A DNA stretch of 64,000 bases from Streptomyces sp. NRRL F-5135 (GTDB lineage Bacteria; Actinomycetota; Actinomycetes; Streptomycetales; Streptomycetaceae), in contig NZ_JOHR01000002.1 of the NCBI RefSeq assembly GCF_000719775.1, forward strand, positions 124,001-188,000, given 5' to 3'. The notes beneath the pieces were generated by a model. The model had not been told where the DNA came from and searched no databases. It saw only the letters and a list, made by a program, of their open reading frames with translations. The position numbers were made by a program, and so were the translations under genes. Position 1 is the stretch's first letter. Every line of letters begins with the position of its first letter. Of this stretch, positions 1 through 10,391 are shown piece by piece.

Positions 1-98
1 CATGGGGCAGCCCTTCTCTGGGAGTTCGGCGCGCCCCCATAGACTGCACATGTCCAGTGCCGCTCGGTACGCCATTTCGAATCTTCGGGAGATCCGCC

Positions 99-1385
99 GT
101 GAGCGAGACGCCCTCCGAGAACACCGCGGACGTGATCGTCGTCGGAGCGGGCCCGGCGGGCTCGACCACGGCGTACTACCTCGCCAAGGCCGGACTGGAC
201 GTGCTGCTGCTGGAGAAGACGGCGTTCCCGCGCGAGAAGGTGTGCGGCGACGGCCTCACCCCGCGCGCGACGAAGCAGCTGGTCGCGATGGGCATCGACA
301 TCTCCGAGGAGGCCGGCTGGCTGCGCAACAAGGGCCTGCGGATCATCGGCGGCGGGGTGCGGCTCCAGCTGGACTGGCCGGACCTGGCCGCCTATCCGGA
401 CTACGGGCTGGTGCGCAAGCGGGACGACTTCGACGAGCAGCTGGCGCGGCAGGCGCAGAAGGCGGGCGCGCGGCTGTACGAGCGGTGCAACGTCGGCGCC
501 CCGATCACCGACGACCGTACGGGCCGGATCACCGGCGTCCACGCCAGGCTGGGCGAGGAGAAGACACCGGTCACCTTCCACGCGCCGCTCGTCGTCGCCG
601 CCGACGGCAACTCCACCCGGCTGTCGCTCGCGATGGGACTGCACCGCCGCGAGGACCGTCCCATGGGCGTGGCGGTCCGTACGTACTTCACCTCGCCCCG
701 CCACGACGACGACTACCTGGAGTCCTGGCTGGAGCTGTGGGACCGGCGCGGCCCCGGCGAGGACCGGCTGCTGCCGGGCTACGGCTGGATCTTCGGCATG
801 GGCGACGGGACGTCGAACGTCGGCCTGGGCGTCCTGAACACCTCCAACTCCTTCAAGGAGCTGGACTGGCGCGAGGTGCTCAAGGCGTGGTGCGCGTCGA
901 TGCCCGAGGAGTGGGGTTACACGCCCGACAACATGACGATGCCCATCCGGGGCGCCGCGCTGCCGATGGCGTTCAACCGGCAGCCGCACTACACCAAGGG
1001 GCTGCTGCTGGTCGGTGACGCGGGCGGCCTGGTCAACCCGTTCAACGGCGAGGGCATCGCGTACGCGATGGAGTCGGGGCAGATCGCCGCCGACGTCATC
1101 GTCCAGGCCCATGCCCGCGCCACCCCCACGCAGCGCGAACTGGCTCTCCGGCACTACCCGAAGGTGCTCAAGGACACCTACGGCGGTTACTACACGCTCG
1201 GCCGGGCCTTCGTGAAGCTCATCGGCAACCCCAAGATCATGAAGCTGGCGACGGAGCGCGGCCTGACGCACCCGCTGCTGATGAAGTTCACGCTGAAGAT
1301 GCTGGCGAACCTGACCGACCCGACCGGCGGCGACGCGATGGACCGCATCATCAACGGCCTGTCGAAGGTGGCGCCGAAGGCGTGA
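99..1385 (+). CDS. Geranylgeranyl reductase family FAD-dependent oxidoreductase (MenJ-like)
   Basis: This 428-residue flavoprotein should reduce double bonds in an isoprenoid chain; next to complex I and in an organism that uses menaquinone, the likely substrate is the menaquinone side chain, as for mycobacterial MenJ. The N-terminal Rossmann motif VIVVGAGPAGS lies about ten residues in, followed by the family's GDGLTPRA segment, and the second FAD motif GDAGGLVNPFNGEGIAYAMES is near residue 305. I chose the GTG at 99 because GGGAG lies 7 nt upstream and the FAD motif then begins close to the N-terminus; an in-frame ATG at 57 would add 14 unconserved residues. It stands alone, in the same orientation as nuo but separated from it by minus-strand genes. 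The family call is firm; the exact substrate is inferred from family and context. Confidence 0.85.
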   Translation: MSETPSENTADVIVVGAGPAGSTTAYYLAKAGLDVLLLEKTAFPREKVCGDGLTPRATKQLVAMGIDISEEAGWLRNKGLRIIGGGVRLQLDWPDLAAYPDYGLVRKRDDFDEQLARQAQKAGARLYERCNVGAPITDDRTGRITGVHARLGEEKTPVTFHAPLVVAADGNSTRLSLAMGLHRREDRPMGVAVRTYFTSPRHDDDYLESWLELWDRRGPGEDRLLPGYGWIFGMGDGTSNVGLGVLNTSNSFKELDWREVLKAWCASMPEEWGYTPDNMTMPIRGAALPMAFNRQPHYTKGLLLVGDAGGLVNPFNGEGIAYAMESGQIAADVIVQAHARATPTQRELALRHYPKVLKDTYGGYYTLGRAFVKLIGNPKIMKLATERGLTHPLLMKFTLKMLANLTDPTGGDAMDRIINGLSKVAPKA

Positions 1386-1489
1386 GGCACCCTCACCGGA
1401 CGTGGGTGAGGCACTCGCGCAGGGCGGCCGGCCAGGCAGCAGAGGGCGTCCGGCGCGTCACGCGTCAGGGGTTTCCCTTTCCCGCGTGA

Positions 1490-2038
1490 CTACTTGTCCG
1501 CCCACTTCCGCAGCGCGGCCCGGTCCTCGAACGCGCCCACATTCGTGTCGACCGGGCTGTCGGTGTACTGGTGGAACGTCCACTTCGCCTTGATGCGGGG
1601 CTTTCCGGCGTCCACGTAATCCGCGATCCAGAGCGCGTCGCCCGCGTTGCTCGTGGTGTCGCGGTTCAGCCAGTAGTAGCGGCTGCAATAGAGCCCGACC
1701 CGGTGGGTGTCTCCCCGCAGACGCTTCACCTCGGCCAGGAACGCGTCCTTCTGGGCATTGGAGACGCCTTCGTCCTCCCAGTCGCCGAACAGGGGGTCGC
1801 CATGAATGCTGGCGCATTCCTCCACGAAATACCGGGCCTGGTCCCTCATGCTGCCGGGCCGGAGAAAGTGATAAAAGCCGACGACAAGTCCGGCGGATCG
1901 CGCGCGGGCGGCCTGCGCGACCATCTTGGGATTGATATACGAAGTGCCCTCGGTGGCCTTCACGAACACGAACGAGAGACCGCTCGTGCTGTAGGCCGAA
2001 CTCTGGTAGGACGAGACGTCGATGCCTTTGACGGTCAT
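1490..2038 (-). CDS. GH25-family lysozyme/muramidase, copy A
   Basis: This 182-residue protein is a single GH25 domain, the family that cleaves N-acetylmuramyl linkages in peptidoglycan. It opens with GIDVSSYQ (Asp7), has YHFLRPG near residue 56, and carries the catalytic acid pair in GDWED (Asp86, Glu88), all in family positions. There is no signal peptide: translation starts two residues before the domain. The start is the ATG at 2038, where the domain begins and which also matches its paralogue; the frame is open further upstream without homology. It is a tandem paralogue of the gene at 2260-2823, with long identical stretches such as AFLAEVKRLRGDTHRVGLYC. A cell-wall hydrolase without an export signal must be released by lysis, by another secretion route, or act inside. 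Confidence 0.82.
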   Translation of the reverse strand: MTVKGIDVSSYQSSAYSTSGLSFVFVKATEGTSYINPKMVAQAARARSAGLVVGFYHFLRPGSMRDQARYFVEECASIHGDPLFGDWEDEGVSNAQKDAFLAEVKRLRGDTHRVGLYCSRYYWLNRDTTSNAGDALWIADYVDAGKPRIKAKWTFHQYTDSPVDTNVGAFEDRAALRKWADK

Positions 2039-2259
2039 GGGGCGTGCCTGCCTTCTGGCCGGGCGGGTGGGGGCGCCCGACCGCCTCAGTGCTGAGCTTC
2101 CACGTGCTTCATACCCAACCGGCGTTGGATCGGATCTCACTCGATCGGGTCCGGTGACGCACGTGACCGACCGTACCGATGTGGCTCGTGAGGCGCAGGT
2201 GTTTCACGCACCCCGGCGGGGCGATGTTCCGGCAGGGGCCCCGCGGGCCTGCGGGCCGG

Positions 2260-2823
2260 CTACGCGGGCACCGCGCTTCGGTCGGCCCAGTGCCGTAGCT
2301 CCGCGAGGTCGGCGAACCTGCCGATGCTCTGGTCGACCGGGTGTTCGGAGAACTGGTGGAACTTCCAGTCGAATGTGATGCCCGGCTTCCCGGCGGTCGT
2401 GAAGTTGGCGATCCACAGGGCGTCACCCGCGTTGCTGGTGGTGTCCCGATGGGTCCAGAAGTCCCGGTTGCAGTAGAGCCCCACCCGGTGGGTGTCACCC
2501 CGCAGACGCTTCACCTCGGCGAGGAAGGCATCCTTCTCGGCGCCGGAAATGCCGTCGACCTCCCAGTCCGCGAACAGCGGGTCGCCCTCCTGACTGGCGC
2601 ACTTCTCGACGAAGTGCCGGGCCTGCGCCTTCATGTCGCCGGGACGCATGAAGTGGTAGAAGCCGACAACCACTCCGGCGCTGCGGGCGTGGGCGGCCTG
2701 CGCGGTCATCTTGGAATTGACGAACGTGGTGCCTTCGGTTGCCTTCACGAATACGAACTCGAGGCCGCTCGTGGAGAAGTTGGTGTTCTGGAACGACGAG
2801 ACGTCGATACCGTTGACGGTCAT
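2260..2823 (-). CDS. GH25-family lysozyme/muramidase, copy B
   Basis: This is the second tandem GH25 protein, 187 residues, with the same layout as copy A: GIDVSSFQ at the N-terminus, YHFMRPG, and the acid motif FADWEVD. The ATG at 2823 is preceded by a strong GGAGGA ribosome binding site about 6 nt away. It also lacks a signal peptide. The two copies are separated by 221 bp, too far for translational coupling, so each may have its own promoter or share one upstream of this copy. The duplication looks old because synonymous and conservative changes are spread over the whole length. The peptidoglycan target is inferred from the family; no wall-binding repeats follow the domain. Confidence 0.83.
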   Translation of the reverse strand: MTVNGIDVSSFQNTNFSTSGLEFVFVKATEGTTFVNSKMTAQAAHARSAGVVVGFYHFMRPGDMKAQARHFVEKCASQEGDPLFADWEVDGISGAEKDAFLAEVKRLRGDTHRVGLYCNRDFWTHRDTTSNAGDALWIANFTTAGKPGITFDWKFHQFSEHPVDQSIGRFADLAELRHWADRSAVPA

Positions 2824-3225
2824 GGCTGGTTCCTCCTGTGCGGGAAAACGCGCAGGCTGGTCCTAGCGTGTGGTGATGGTGGGAGGAACGATGCGCTCCT
2901 CAGTGCCTTTCACAAGTGCGTTTCACACCAAAGTGGATGGCTCCTTTCCGCTGTCTCGGGTATGCGGAAAGCGCGCGGCGCGGCCGCGAAGCACCTTCGG
3001 TGTCCGAGCCAGGTGTCCGACGTTCCCGGCCGACCGGATCCACGGGACCCGAGGGTCGGCGGGCCGTCCTCCGCGCCTGGTTCCAGGGTACGCCTGCCCC
3101 ACGGCCGGCGCGGAGTTGGCGTCACCGGTCCCGTGCCGCCGGCCGGCCCACGACGAGGACCCGCACCCCGTGTCCCGGGGTGCGGGTCCTGTGCCCCGCG
3201 GGGCCCGTGTCCGTACGTACGGCTG
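2824..3225. other. Gap between GH25 copy B and the NlpC/P60 gene
   Basis: No gene is visible in this 402-bp gap. It holds the terminator of the NlpC/P60 gene (3156-3190) and, nearer copy B, two direct TGTGAA-type half sites on the minus strand (around 2908-2935) in a locally AT-richer stretch that probably contains the copy B promoter. I could not place convincing -35 and -10 boxes. Confidence 0.4.
3156..3190 (-). terminator. Terminator of the NlpC/P60 gene
   Basis: A perfect 14-bp stem (AGGACCCGCACCCC at 3156-3169 with its complement at 3177-3190), extended by one inner G-C pair, closes a 5-nt loop. It starts 35 bp beyond the stop of the NlpC/P60 gene on the minus strand. There is no U-tract, as is usual in Streptomyces. 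Confidence 0.75.
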
Positions 3226-4083
3226 TCAGAGCACGCGGACAGCGCCGGTCGGCGGGTCGTAGTCCAGGGACCGCTCCACCACGCCGGTGCTGGGGTTCTG
3301 GGCGCCCACGAACTTTCCGTCACCGATGTAGATGGCGGTGTGGTACGCGCTGCCCGCGCTGCCCCAGTAGAGGATGTCGCCGGGCTGGAGGTTGTCCAGG
3401 GAGACCTGCGTACCGGCCGTCGACTGGTCCTGCGAGACGCGCGGGAGGTCGACGCCGATCTGCTTGTACGCCGCGCCCACCAGGCCCGAGCAGTCCCAGG
3501 CGTTGGGGCCCGTGGAGCCCAGCACGTACGCGTCGCCGACCTGCGCCTGGGCGAAGGCGATCACGGCCGCGGCCGAGCCGGTGGCCTGCGAGACGGCAGA
3601 GGACGACGAGGAACCGGACGACGAAGAGGAGGAGGACGAGGACGAGTCGGACGAACCGGAGTCGGAGGCCGGTGTGGCGAGCGCCGTGCGCTCGGCCGCG
3701 CGGGAGGCGCGCTCGGCGGCGGCGGCCTTGGCGCGGGCCTCGGCCTCCTTCCGCTCGGCCTCGGCCTTGCGGTCCGCCTCGGCCTTGGCCTTCTTGGCGG
3801 CCTTGGCGGCCTTCTCGGCGGCGGCGTCCTGCTGGGCGCGGACGTCGAAGTTGCTGGCGGCCCGCTGGGTGGCGTCGGCGGACTGCGCGACGGTGCCGGC
3901 GAAACCGGAGGTGAGCGTGGGCATTTCGATGGTCTCGGTCACCGGCTCGGCGCTTGCCGTTCCGGCGGCACCGGCGACCGCGATGGTGCTGAGAACGCCA
4001 CTGGCGACTCCGGCACGGAGCGCGGTCTTCGGCGCGCTGCGGCGGGGCTTCCGGTGGCTGCGTATGTGAGCGGTGTGGGACAT
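3226..4083 (-). CDS. Secreted NlpC/P60 family peptidoglycan endopeptidase
   Basis: This 285-residue exported cysteine peptidase should cut peptide stems in peptidoglycan. A basic N-terminus and hydrophobic core end in ATASAEP-like residues near 45, a signal peptide. Residues 85-135 are an Ala/Lys/Glu-rich coiled coil, 141-163 are almost pure serine, and 170-285 form the NlpC/P60 domain with the nucleophile Cys198 in WDCSG and His248 in YHTAIYIG. The build is that of RipA/RpfB-neighbour endopeptidases of actinobacteria. The ATG at 4083 lies directly after a promoter with a very short leader. It is transcribed away from the nuo operon. The poly-serine linker is unusually long and is encoded by a repetitive purine/pyrimidine tract. 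Confidence 0.9.
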   Translation of the reverse strand: MSHTAHIRSHRKPRRSAPKTALRAGVASGVLSTIAVAGAAGTASAEPVTETIEMPTLTSGFAGTVAQSADATQRAASNFDVRAQQDAAAEKAAKAAKKAKAEADRKAEAERKEAEARAKAAAAERASRAAERTALATPASDSGSSDSSSSSSSSSSGSSSSSAVSQATGSAAAVIAFAQAQVGDAYVLGSTGPNAWDCSGLVGAAYKQIGVDLPRVSQDQSTAGTQVSLDNLQPGDILYWGSAGSAYHTAIYIGDGKFVGAQNPSTGVVERSLDYDPPTGAVRVL

Positions 4084-4092
4084 GGGTCAACC

Positions 4093-4121
4093 GCTATCAG
4101 GCCGTGCATGGTTCTCGTCAA
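4093..4121 (-). promoter_or_regulatory. Candidate housekeeping promoter of the NlpC/P60 gene
   Basis: On the minus strand a TTGACG -35 box (4121-4116) and a GATAGC -10 box (4098-4093) are separated by 17 bp. Transcription would begin about 5 nt before the start codon, giving an almost leaderless mRNA. I looked for a c-di-AMP (ydaO-type) riboswitch, common before such genes, and saw no convincing one. Confidence 0.55.
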
Positions 4122-4214
4122 GGAAGGTGTGTTGCGCCACAGTTACGCGCGGAAGCCTCGAAACCGGCGCCCTGGGACCTTTATTGACGCCGTAACGGTC
4201 AAACCGGGCATGCG

Positions 4215-4232
4215 TGATCACGGCTGTGATCA
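4215..4232. repeat. Perfect inverted repeat TGATCAC-N4-GTGATCA
   Basis: The two 7-nt arms flank GGCT. The same element recurs as single copies at 4363-4369 and 4659-4665, and as GATCACA at 4731 and 4764, all within the divergent interval. It looks like a dimeric regulator site; I do not recognise the regulator. Confidence 0.5.
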
Positions 4233-4584
4233 GAGTCTTTCCGATAAAGGTCCGAATTGCCCGCCGCCTACCATCCCTCCACACTCATGGCCAAGCCCGC
4301 TTCCTCGACGGGTCGGATCGAGTGGTGCAGGTCACAGGACGGTTACTGTTCGACAGTCCGAATGATCACGGTGTGCATGGTCTGTGAGCACGGGTTCCCC
4401 GGGTGCTCGACCGCCGGGATGGATCATGGTGGCCCGGTTGCTCGTGAATGCGTGCACATGTCCGCATCGGTCGATCCGCGCGAGTCGGGCCGAGGGGTGT
4501 GGGGGTGTCCCGGCGGGTCACCGGGGCGCTCGGGACGGCCGCGCGGTCGCGGCTCGTATCACCTTCTCCAGGTCCATCGCAAAT

Positions 4585-4614
4585 TTGGCTGTAGCGTGCA
4601 ACGCTTGATATAGC
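4585..4614 (+). promoter_or_regulatory. Candidate distal nuo promoter
   Basis: A TTGGCT -35 box (4585-4590) and a TATAGC -10 box (4609-4614) are separated by 18 bp inside an AT-rich pocket about 300 bp upstream of nuoA. A transcript from here would run through the Rex site, giving a long leader. Confidence 0.35.
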
Positions 4615-4782
4615 AACCCCGTCTTGACCAGGGTTAACGCGTCCGAATGTCACAGCTGGTGATCATCTGGACGCTTCGCGTACAAAGATCGCCGCTCATC
4701 CGACTTCATGATCGTTCGCCGGGTGGTGGAGATCACAAAGACGTTGCCGTACCCCGTGTCGCAGATCACATGGCGACGGGCA

Positions 4783-4788
4783 TAGGAT
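4783..4788 (+). promoter_or_regulatory. Candidate -10 box of the proximal nuo promoter
   Basis: TAGGAT matches the Streptomyces housekeeping -10 consensus. No good -35 lies 16-18 bp upstream, so an activator may be needed; the AGATCACA repeats sit just where one would bind. A start near 4795 would place the Rex operator at about +10 to +25. Confidence 0.4.
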
Positions 4789-4804
4789 GCGGGGCAGTCG
4801 GGCT

Positions 4805-4820
4805 TGTGAACTGCCTCACA
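4805..4820 (+). promoter_or_regulatory. Rex operator (ROP-like site) upstream of nuoA
   Basis: TGTGAACTGCCTCACA differs at one position from the Rex consensus TGTGAACNNNTTCACA; the left half site is perfect, including the preceding T. Rex is the actinobacterial NADH/NAD+ sensor that releases DNA when NADH is high. It lies 94 bp before the nuoA start and just downstream of a TAGGAT box, so binding would block the nuo operon when NADH is low. Regulation is inferred from the sequence match. Confidence 0.75.
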
Positions 4821-4913
4821 TGTATGTGATCTTCGGTGATCCGTCGGTGCGGGCCCATGGGAACGACCCGGCGCGGTCCAACGGTCAACGACGACTGGAA
4901 GGAGCTGAGGATC

Positions 4914-5273
4914 GTGAACGCCTACGCGCCCATCCTCGTGCTCGGCGCCCTCGGGGCTGGGTTTGCGATCTTCTCCGTGGTCATGGCCACGCTGATCGGC
5001 CCGAGGCGGTACAACCGGGCCAAGCTCGAGGCGTACGAGTGCGGCATCGAGCCCACGCCGACGCCTGCCGGGGGCGGTCGTTTCCCCATCAAGTACTACC
5101 TGACGGCGATGCTCTTCATCATCTTCGATATCGAGATCGTCTTCCTCTATCCCTGGGCCGTGAGCTTCGACTCCCTGGGGATCTTCGGGCTCGTGGAGAT
5201 GCTGCTCTTCGTGCTCACCGTCTTTGTCGCTTATGCGTATGTATGGCGGCGCGGCGGTCTGGAATGGGACTAG
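4914..5273 (+). CDS. nuoA: NADH-quinone oxidoreductase subunit A
   Basis: NuoA is a three-helix membrane subunit of complex I at the interface between the quinone chamber and the proton-pumping arm. The 119-residue product has the family signature YECGIEP after the first helix, the acidic IIFDIEIVFLYPW segment in the second, and ends YVWRRGGLEWD. The GTG at 4914 is chosen because GGAGCTGAGG lies just upstream and the length then equals that usual for Streptomyces NuoA; the open frame extends back to 4836 without conserved sequence. It is first in the operon and is separated from nuoB by a 70-bp spacer of GAGGGCT-like repeats. Confidence 0.97.
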   Translation: MNAYAPILVLGALGAGFAIFSVVMATLIGPRRYNRAKLEAYECGIEPTPTPAGGGRFPIKYYLTAMLFIIFDIEIVFLYPWAVSFDSLGIFGLVEMLLFVLTVFVAYAYVWRRGGLEWD

Positions 5274-5343
5274 CGGGCCGCCAAGGGCCGCAACAGGGCT
5301 ACCAAGAGGGCTACTAGAGGGCTAGAGGGGCTGAGGGCCACCA

Positions 5344-5898
5344 ATGGGACTCGAAGAGAAGCTGCCGAGCGGTTTCCTGCTGACCACCGTCGAACAGGCC
5401 GCGGGGTGGGTGCGCAAGTCGTCCGTCTTTCCCGCGACCTTCGGCCTCGCCTGCTGCGCCATCGAGATGATGACGACCGGCGCGGGGCGGTACGACCTGG
5501 CGCGGTTCGGCATGGAGGTCTTCCGCGGTTCGCCGCGCCAGGCCGACCTGATGATCGTGGCCGGCCGGGTGAGCCAGAAGATGGCGCCCGTGCTGCGGCA
5601 GGTCTATGACCAGATGCCGAGCCCCAAGTGGGTGATCTCCATGGGGGTTTGCGCATCGTCGGGCGGGATGTTCAACAATTACGCGATTGTTCAGGGCGTG
5701 GACCATATCGTCCCCGTCGACATCTATCTGCCCGGTTGTCCACCACGTCCCGAGATGCTGATGGACGCCATCCTCAAGCTCCACCAGAAGATCCAGGGCT
5801 CCAAGCTCGGGGTCAACGCGGAGGAGGCGGCCCGCGAGGCGGAGGAGGCGGCCCTCAAGGCGCTCCCGACGATCGAGATGAAGGGGCTGCTGCGGTGA
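5344..5898 (+). CDS. nuoB: NADH-quinone oxidoreductase subunit B
   Basis: NuoB carries iron-sulfur cluster N2, which passes electrons to menaquinone. All four ligands are present: the tandem pair Cys37-Cys38 in LACCAIE, Cys103 in GVCASSGG, and Cys132 in LPGCPPRP. The 184-residue length is normal, with an acidic Ala-rich C-terminal tail. The ATG at 5344 follows a purine-rich GAGGGGCTGAGGGCC stretch. The stop overlaps the nuoC start by 4 nt, so translation is probably coupled. A paralogue (nuoB2) lies at 41936. Confidence 0.97.
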   Translation: MGLEEKLPSGFLLTTVEQAAGWVRKSSVFPATFGLACCAIEMMTTGAGRYDLARFGMEVFRGSPRQADLMIVAGRVSQKMAPVLRQVYDQMPSPKWVISMGVCASSGGMFNNYAIVQGVDHIVPVDIYLPGCPPRPEMLMDAILKLHQKIQGSKLGVNAEEAAREAEEAALKALPTIEMKGLLR

Positions 5899-6640
5899 CC
5901 GACGAGCGACGGACCGGTAACGGCGAACAGGGCGCCGGGGGCACCGACCTGCCCGCGGCGCGCGGCGACACCGGCGATGTCATCCGCGTGCAGAAGGGGA
6001 TGTTCGGCGCCAACAACGGCGGCGACACCACCGGTTACGGCGGTCTCGTCCGCACGGTGAGCCTGCCGGGCGCGTCCAGCCGCCCGTACGGCGGGCCCGG
6101 CGGCGTCTTCGACGAGATCGCCGACGAGCTCGAGGGCGCGCTGGAGGAACAGGGGCTCGTCCCCGGGAACGCCATCGAGAAGACGGTCGTCGACCGTGGC
6201 GAAATCACCTTCCACATCGCCCGCGAGCACCTGGTCCAGGTCGCGCGGACGCTGCGGGACGACCCCGCGCTGCGCTTCGAGCTCTGCACGGGCGTCTCGG
6301 GCGTCCACTTCCTCGGCGACCAGGGCCGCGAGCTGCACGCCGTCTACCACCTGCGGTCGCTCACCCACGGCCGGCTGATCCGCCTGGAGGTCTCCGCGCC
6401 GGACGCCGACCCGCACGTCCCGTCCCTCGTCGAGGTCTATCCGACCAACGACTGGCACGAGCGCGAGACGTACGACTTCTTCGGCCTGATCTTCGACGGA
6501 CACCCGGCCCTGACCCGGATCATGATGCCGGACGACTGGCAGGGCTTCCCGCAGCGCAAGGACTACCCCCTCGGCGGCATCCCCGTCGAGTACAAGGGCG
6601 CCCAGATCCCGGCTCCGGACCAGCGGAGGTCGTACTCCTG

Positions 6641-6641
<1 letters not shown>
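5895..6641 (+). CDS. nuoC: NADH-quinone oxidoreductase subunit C
   Basis: NuoC (30-kDa subunit) is a structural part of the peripheral Q-module that packs against NuoD. The 248-residue product has the family signature [11 protein letters not shown] at residues 187-197, followed by [14 protein letters not shown] and QRKDYPL. The GTG start at 5895 overlaps the nuoB stop as GTGA. The first 60 residues are Gly/Asp/Thr-rich and not part of the conserved fold, a common feature of Streptomyces NuoC. The end overlaps nuoD by a single base (TGATG). Confidence 0.96.
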
Positions 6642-8025
<1,384 letters not shown>

Positions 8026-8029
<4 letters not shown>

Positions 8030-9029
8030 CCGCCACACCGCACCGTTCCCAGGCCGGACCCGACTCCGGCACCGGCGCCGCGGCCACCGGCGCCACCACC
8101 GGAGCCGGCGCCGGTACGAGCGCCGGGGTCAGCCTGGGGATGCCGCAGCTCCCCGCCCCCGAGTACCCGGCCGAGGTACGGGCCAGGCTCGACGCGGACG
8201 CGAGGGAGATCATCGCCCGCTACCCGGACAACCGCTCCGCGCTGCTCCCGCTGCTGCACCTCGTCCAGTCCGAGGAAGGCCACGTCTCCCGCACGGGCAT
8301 GGCCTTCTGCGCCGACCACCTCGGCCTGACCACCGCCGAGGTCACCGCGGTCGCCACCTTCTACTCCATGTACCGGCGCCGGCCGGGCGGCGACTACCAG
8401 GTCGGCGTCTGCACCAACACGCTCTGCGCCGTGATGGGCGGCGACGCCATCTTCGAGGAGCTGCGCGAACACCTCGGCGTCGGCAACAACGACACGACCG
8501 AGGACGGCAAGGTCACCCTCGAACACATCGAGTGCAACGCCGCCTGCGACTTCGCGCCCGTGGTGATGGTCAACTGGGAGTTCTTCGACAACCAGACGCC
8601 CGAGTCCGCCAAGCGGCTCGTCGACGACCTGCGCGCGGGCCGTACCGTACGGCCGACGCGGGGCGCGCCCCTGTGCACGTACAAGGAGACGGCGCGCATC
8701 CTCGCCGGCTTCCCGGACGAGCGCCCCGGCGCGGTCGAGGCCACCGGCGGCGCGGGGCCCGCGTCGCTGACCGGGCTGCGGCTGGCCAAGGGGGAGCGGT
8801 CCCAGCCGCGCGTGGTCCGGCCGCGGGACGCCCATCCGCCCCGGGCGGCCGAGCCGCAGCCCGGCGCCGAACACCTCAGCTCGCACGACGCGCCGCAGCC
8901 GACATCGGCCTCCGACCCGGCCCATCCCGCGGGCCCCGCCAAGCGCACGGATCACGCCGATACCACCGATCCCGCCGGTCCGGGCGGTCGCGCCGACCGC
9001 GGGGGCCCCGCAGCCGAGGAGGGGGAGTG

Positions 9030-9030
<1 letters not shown>
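8026..9030 (+). CDS. nuoE: NADH-quinone oxidoreductase subunit E
   Basis: NuoE (24-kDa subunit) holds the [2Fe-2S] cluster N1a in the NADH-oxidising module. The thioredoxin-like fold is clear, with ligands Cys129 and Cys134 in CTNTLC and Cys170 and Cys174 in CNAAC. The product is 334 residues, long for the family: about 40 Gly/Ala/Thr residues precede the domain and about 70 Pro/Ala/Asp/His-rich residues follow it. The GTG start overlaps the nuoD stop (GTGA), and the TGA stop shares one base with the nuoF ATG. Confidence 0.96.

Positions 9031-10387
<1,357 letters not shown>

Positions 10388-10391
<4 letters not shown>

Larger units (their letters stand above)
4122..4913. other. Regulatory interval between the NlpC/P60 promoter and nuoA
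   Basis: No credible gene lies in these 792 bp. The stretch is clearly less GC-rich than its surroundings, which fits a large divergent control region. It contains a perfect inverted repeat (4215-4232), a possible promoter (4585-4614), two AGATCACA direct repeats 33 bp apart (4730-4737 and 4763-4770), a -10-like box and a near-perfect Rex operator (4805-4820). Short frames inside it have poor codon use and no recognisable homology. Confidence 0.6.

Noticed and set aside
2908..2935. Possible Rex site upstream of GH25 copy B (TGTGAAAC and TTGTGAAAG)
   Set aside because: The half sites are in direct, not inverted, orientation, which does not fit a Rex dimer.
2341..4365. A 674-codon + strand frame opposite GH25 copy B and the NlpC/P60 gene
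   Set aside because: The minus strand holds clear families with active-site residues and signal features; the + frame has no recognisable domain and crosses the terminator and promoter of the real gene.
4084..4500. c-di-AMP (ydaO-type) riboswitch before the NlpC/P60 gene
   Set aside because: Such riboswitches are common before peptidoglycan hydrolase genes in Streptomyces, but the best promoter lies only a few bases before the start codon and I could not find the conserved GGGGAACC/GGGTGAA core pair in the right order.
4257..4613. A 118-codon + strand ORF in the nlpC-nuoA interval
   Set aside because: Poor codon bias, no homology, no ribosome binding site, and it runs into a candidate promoter.
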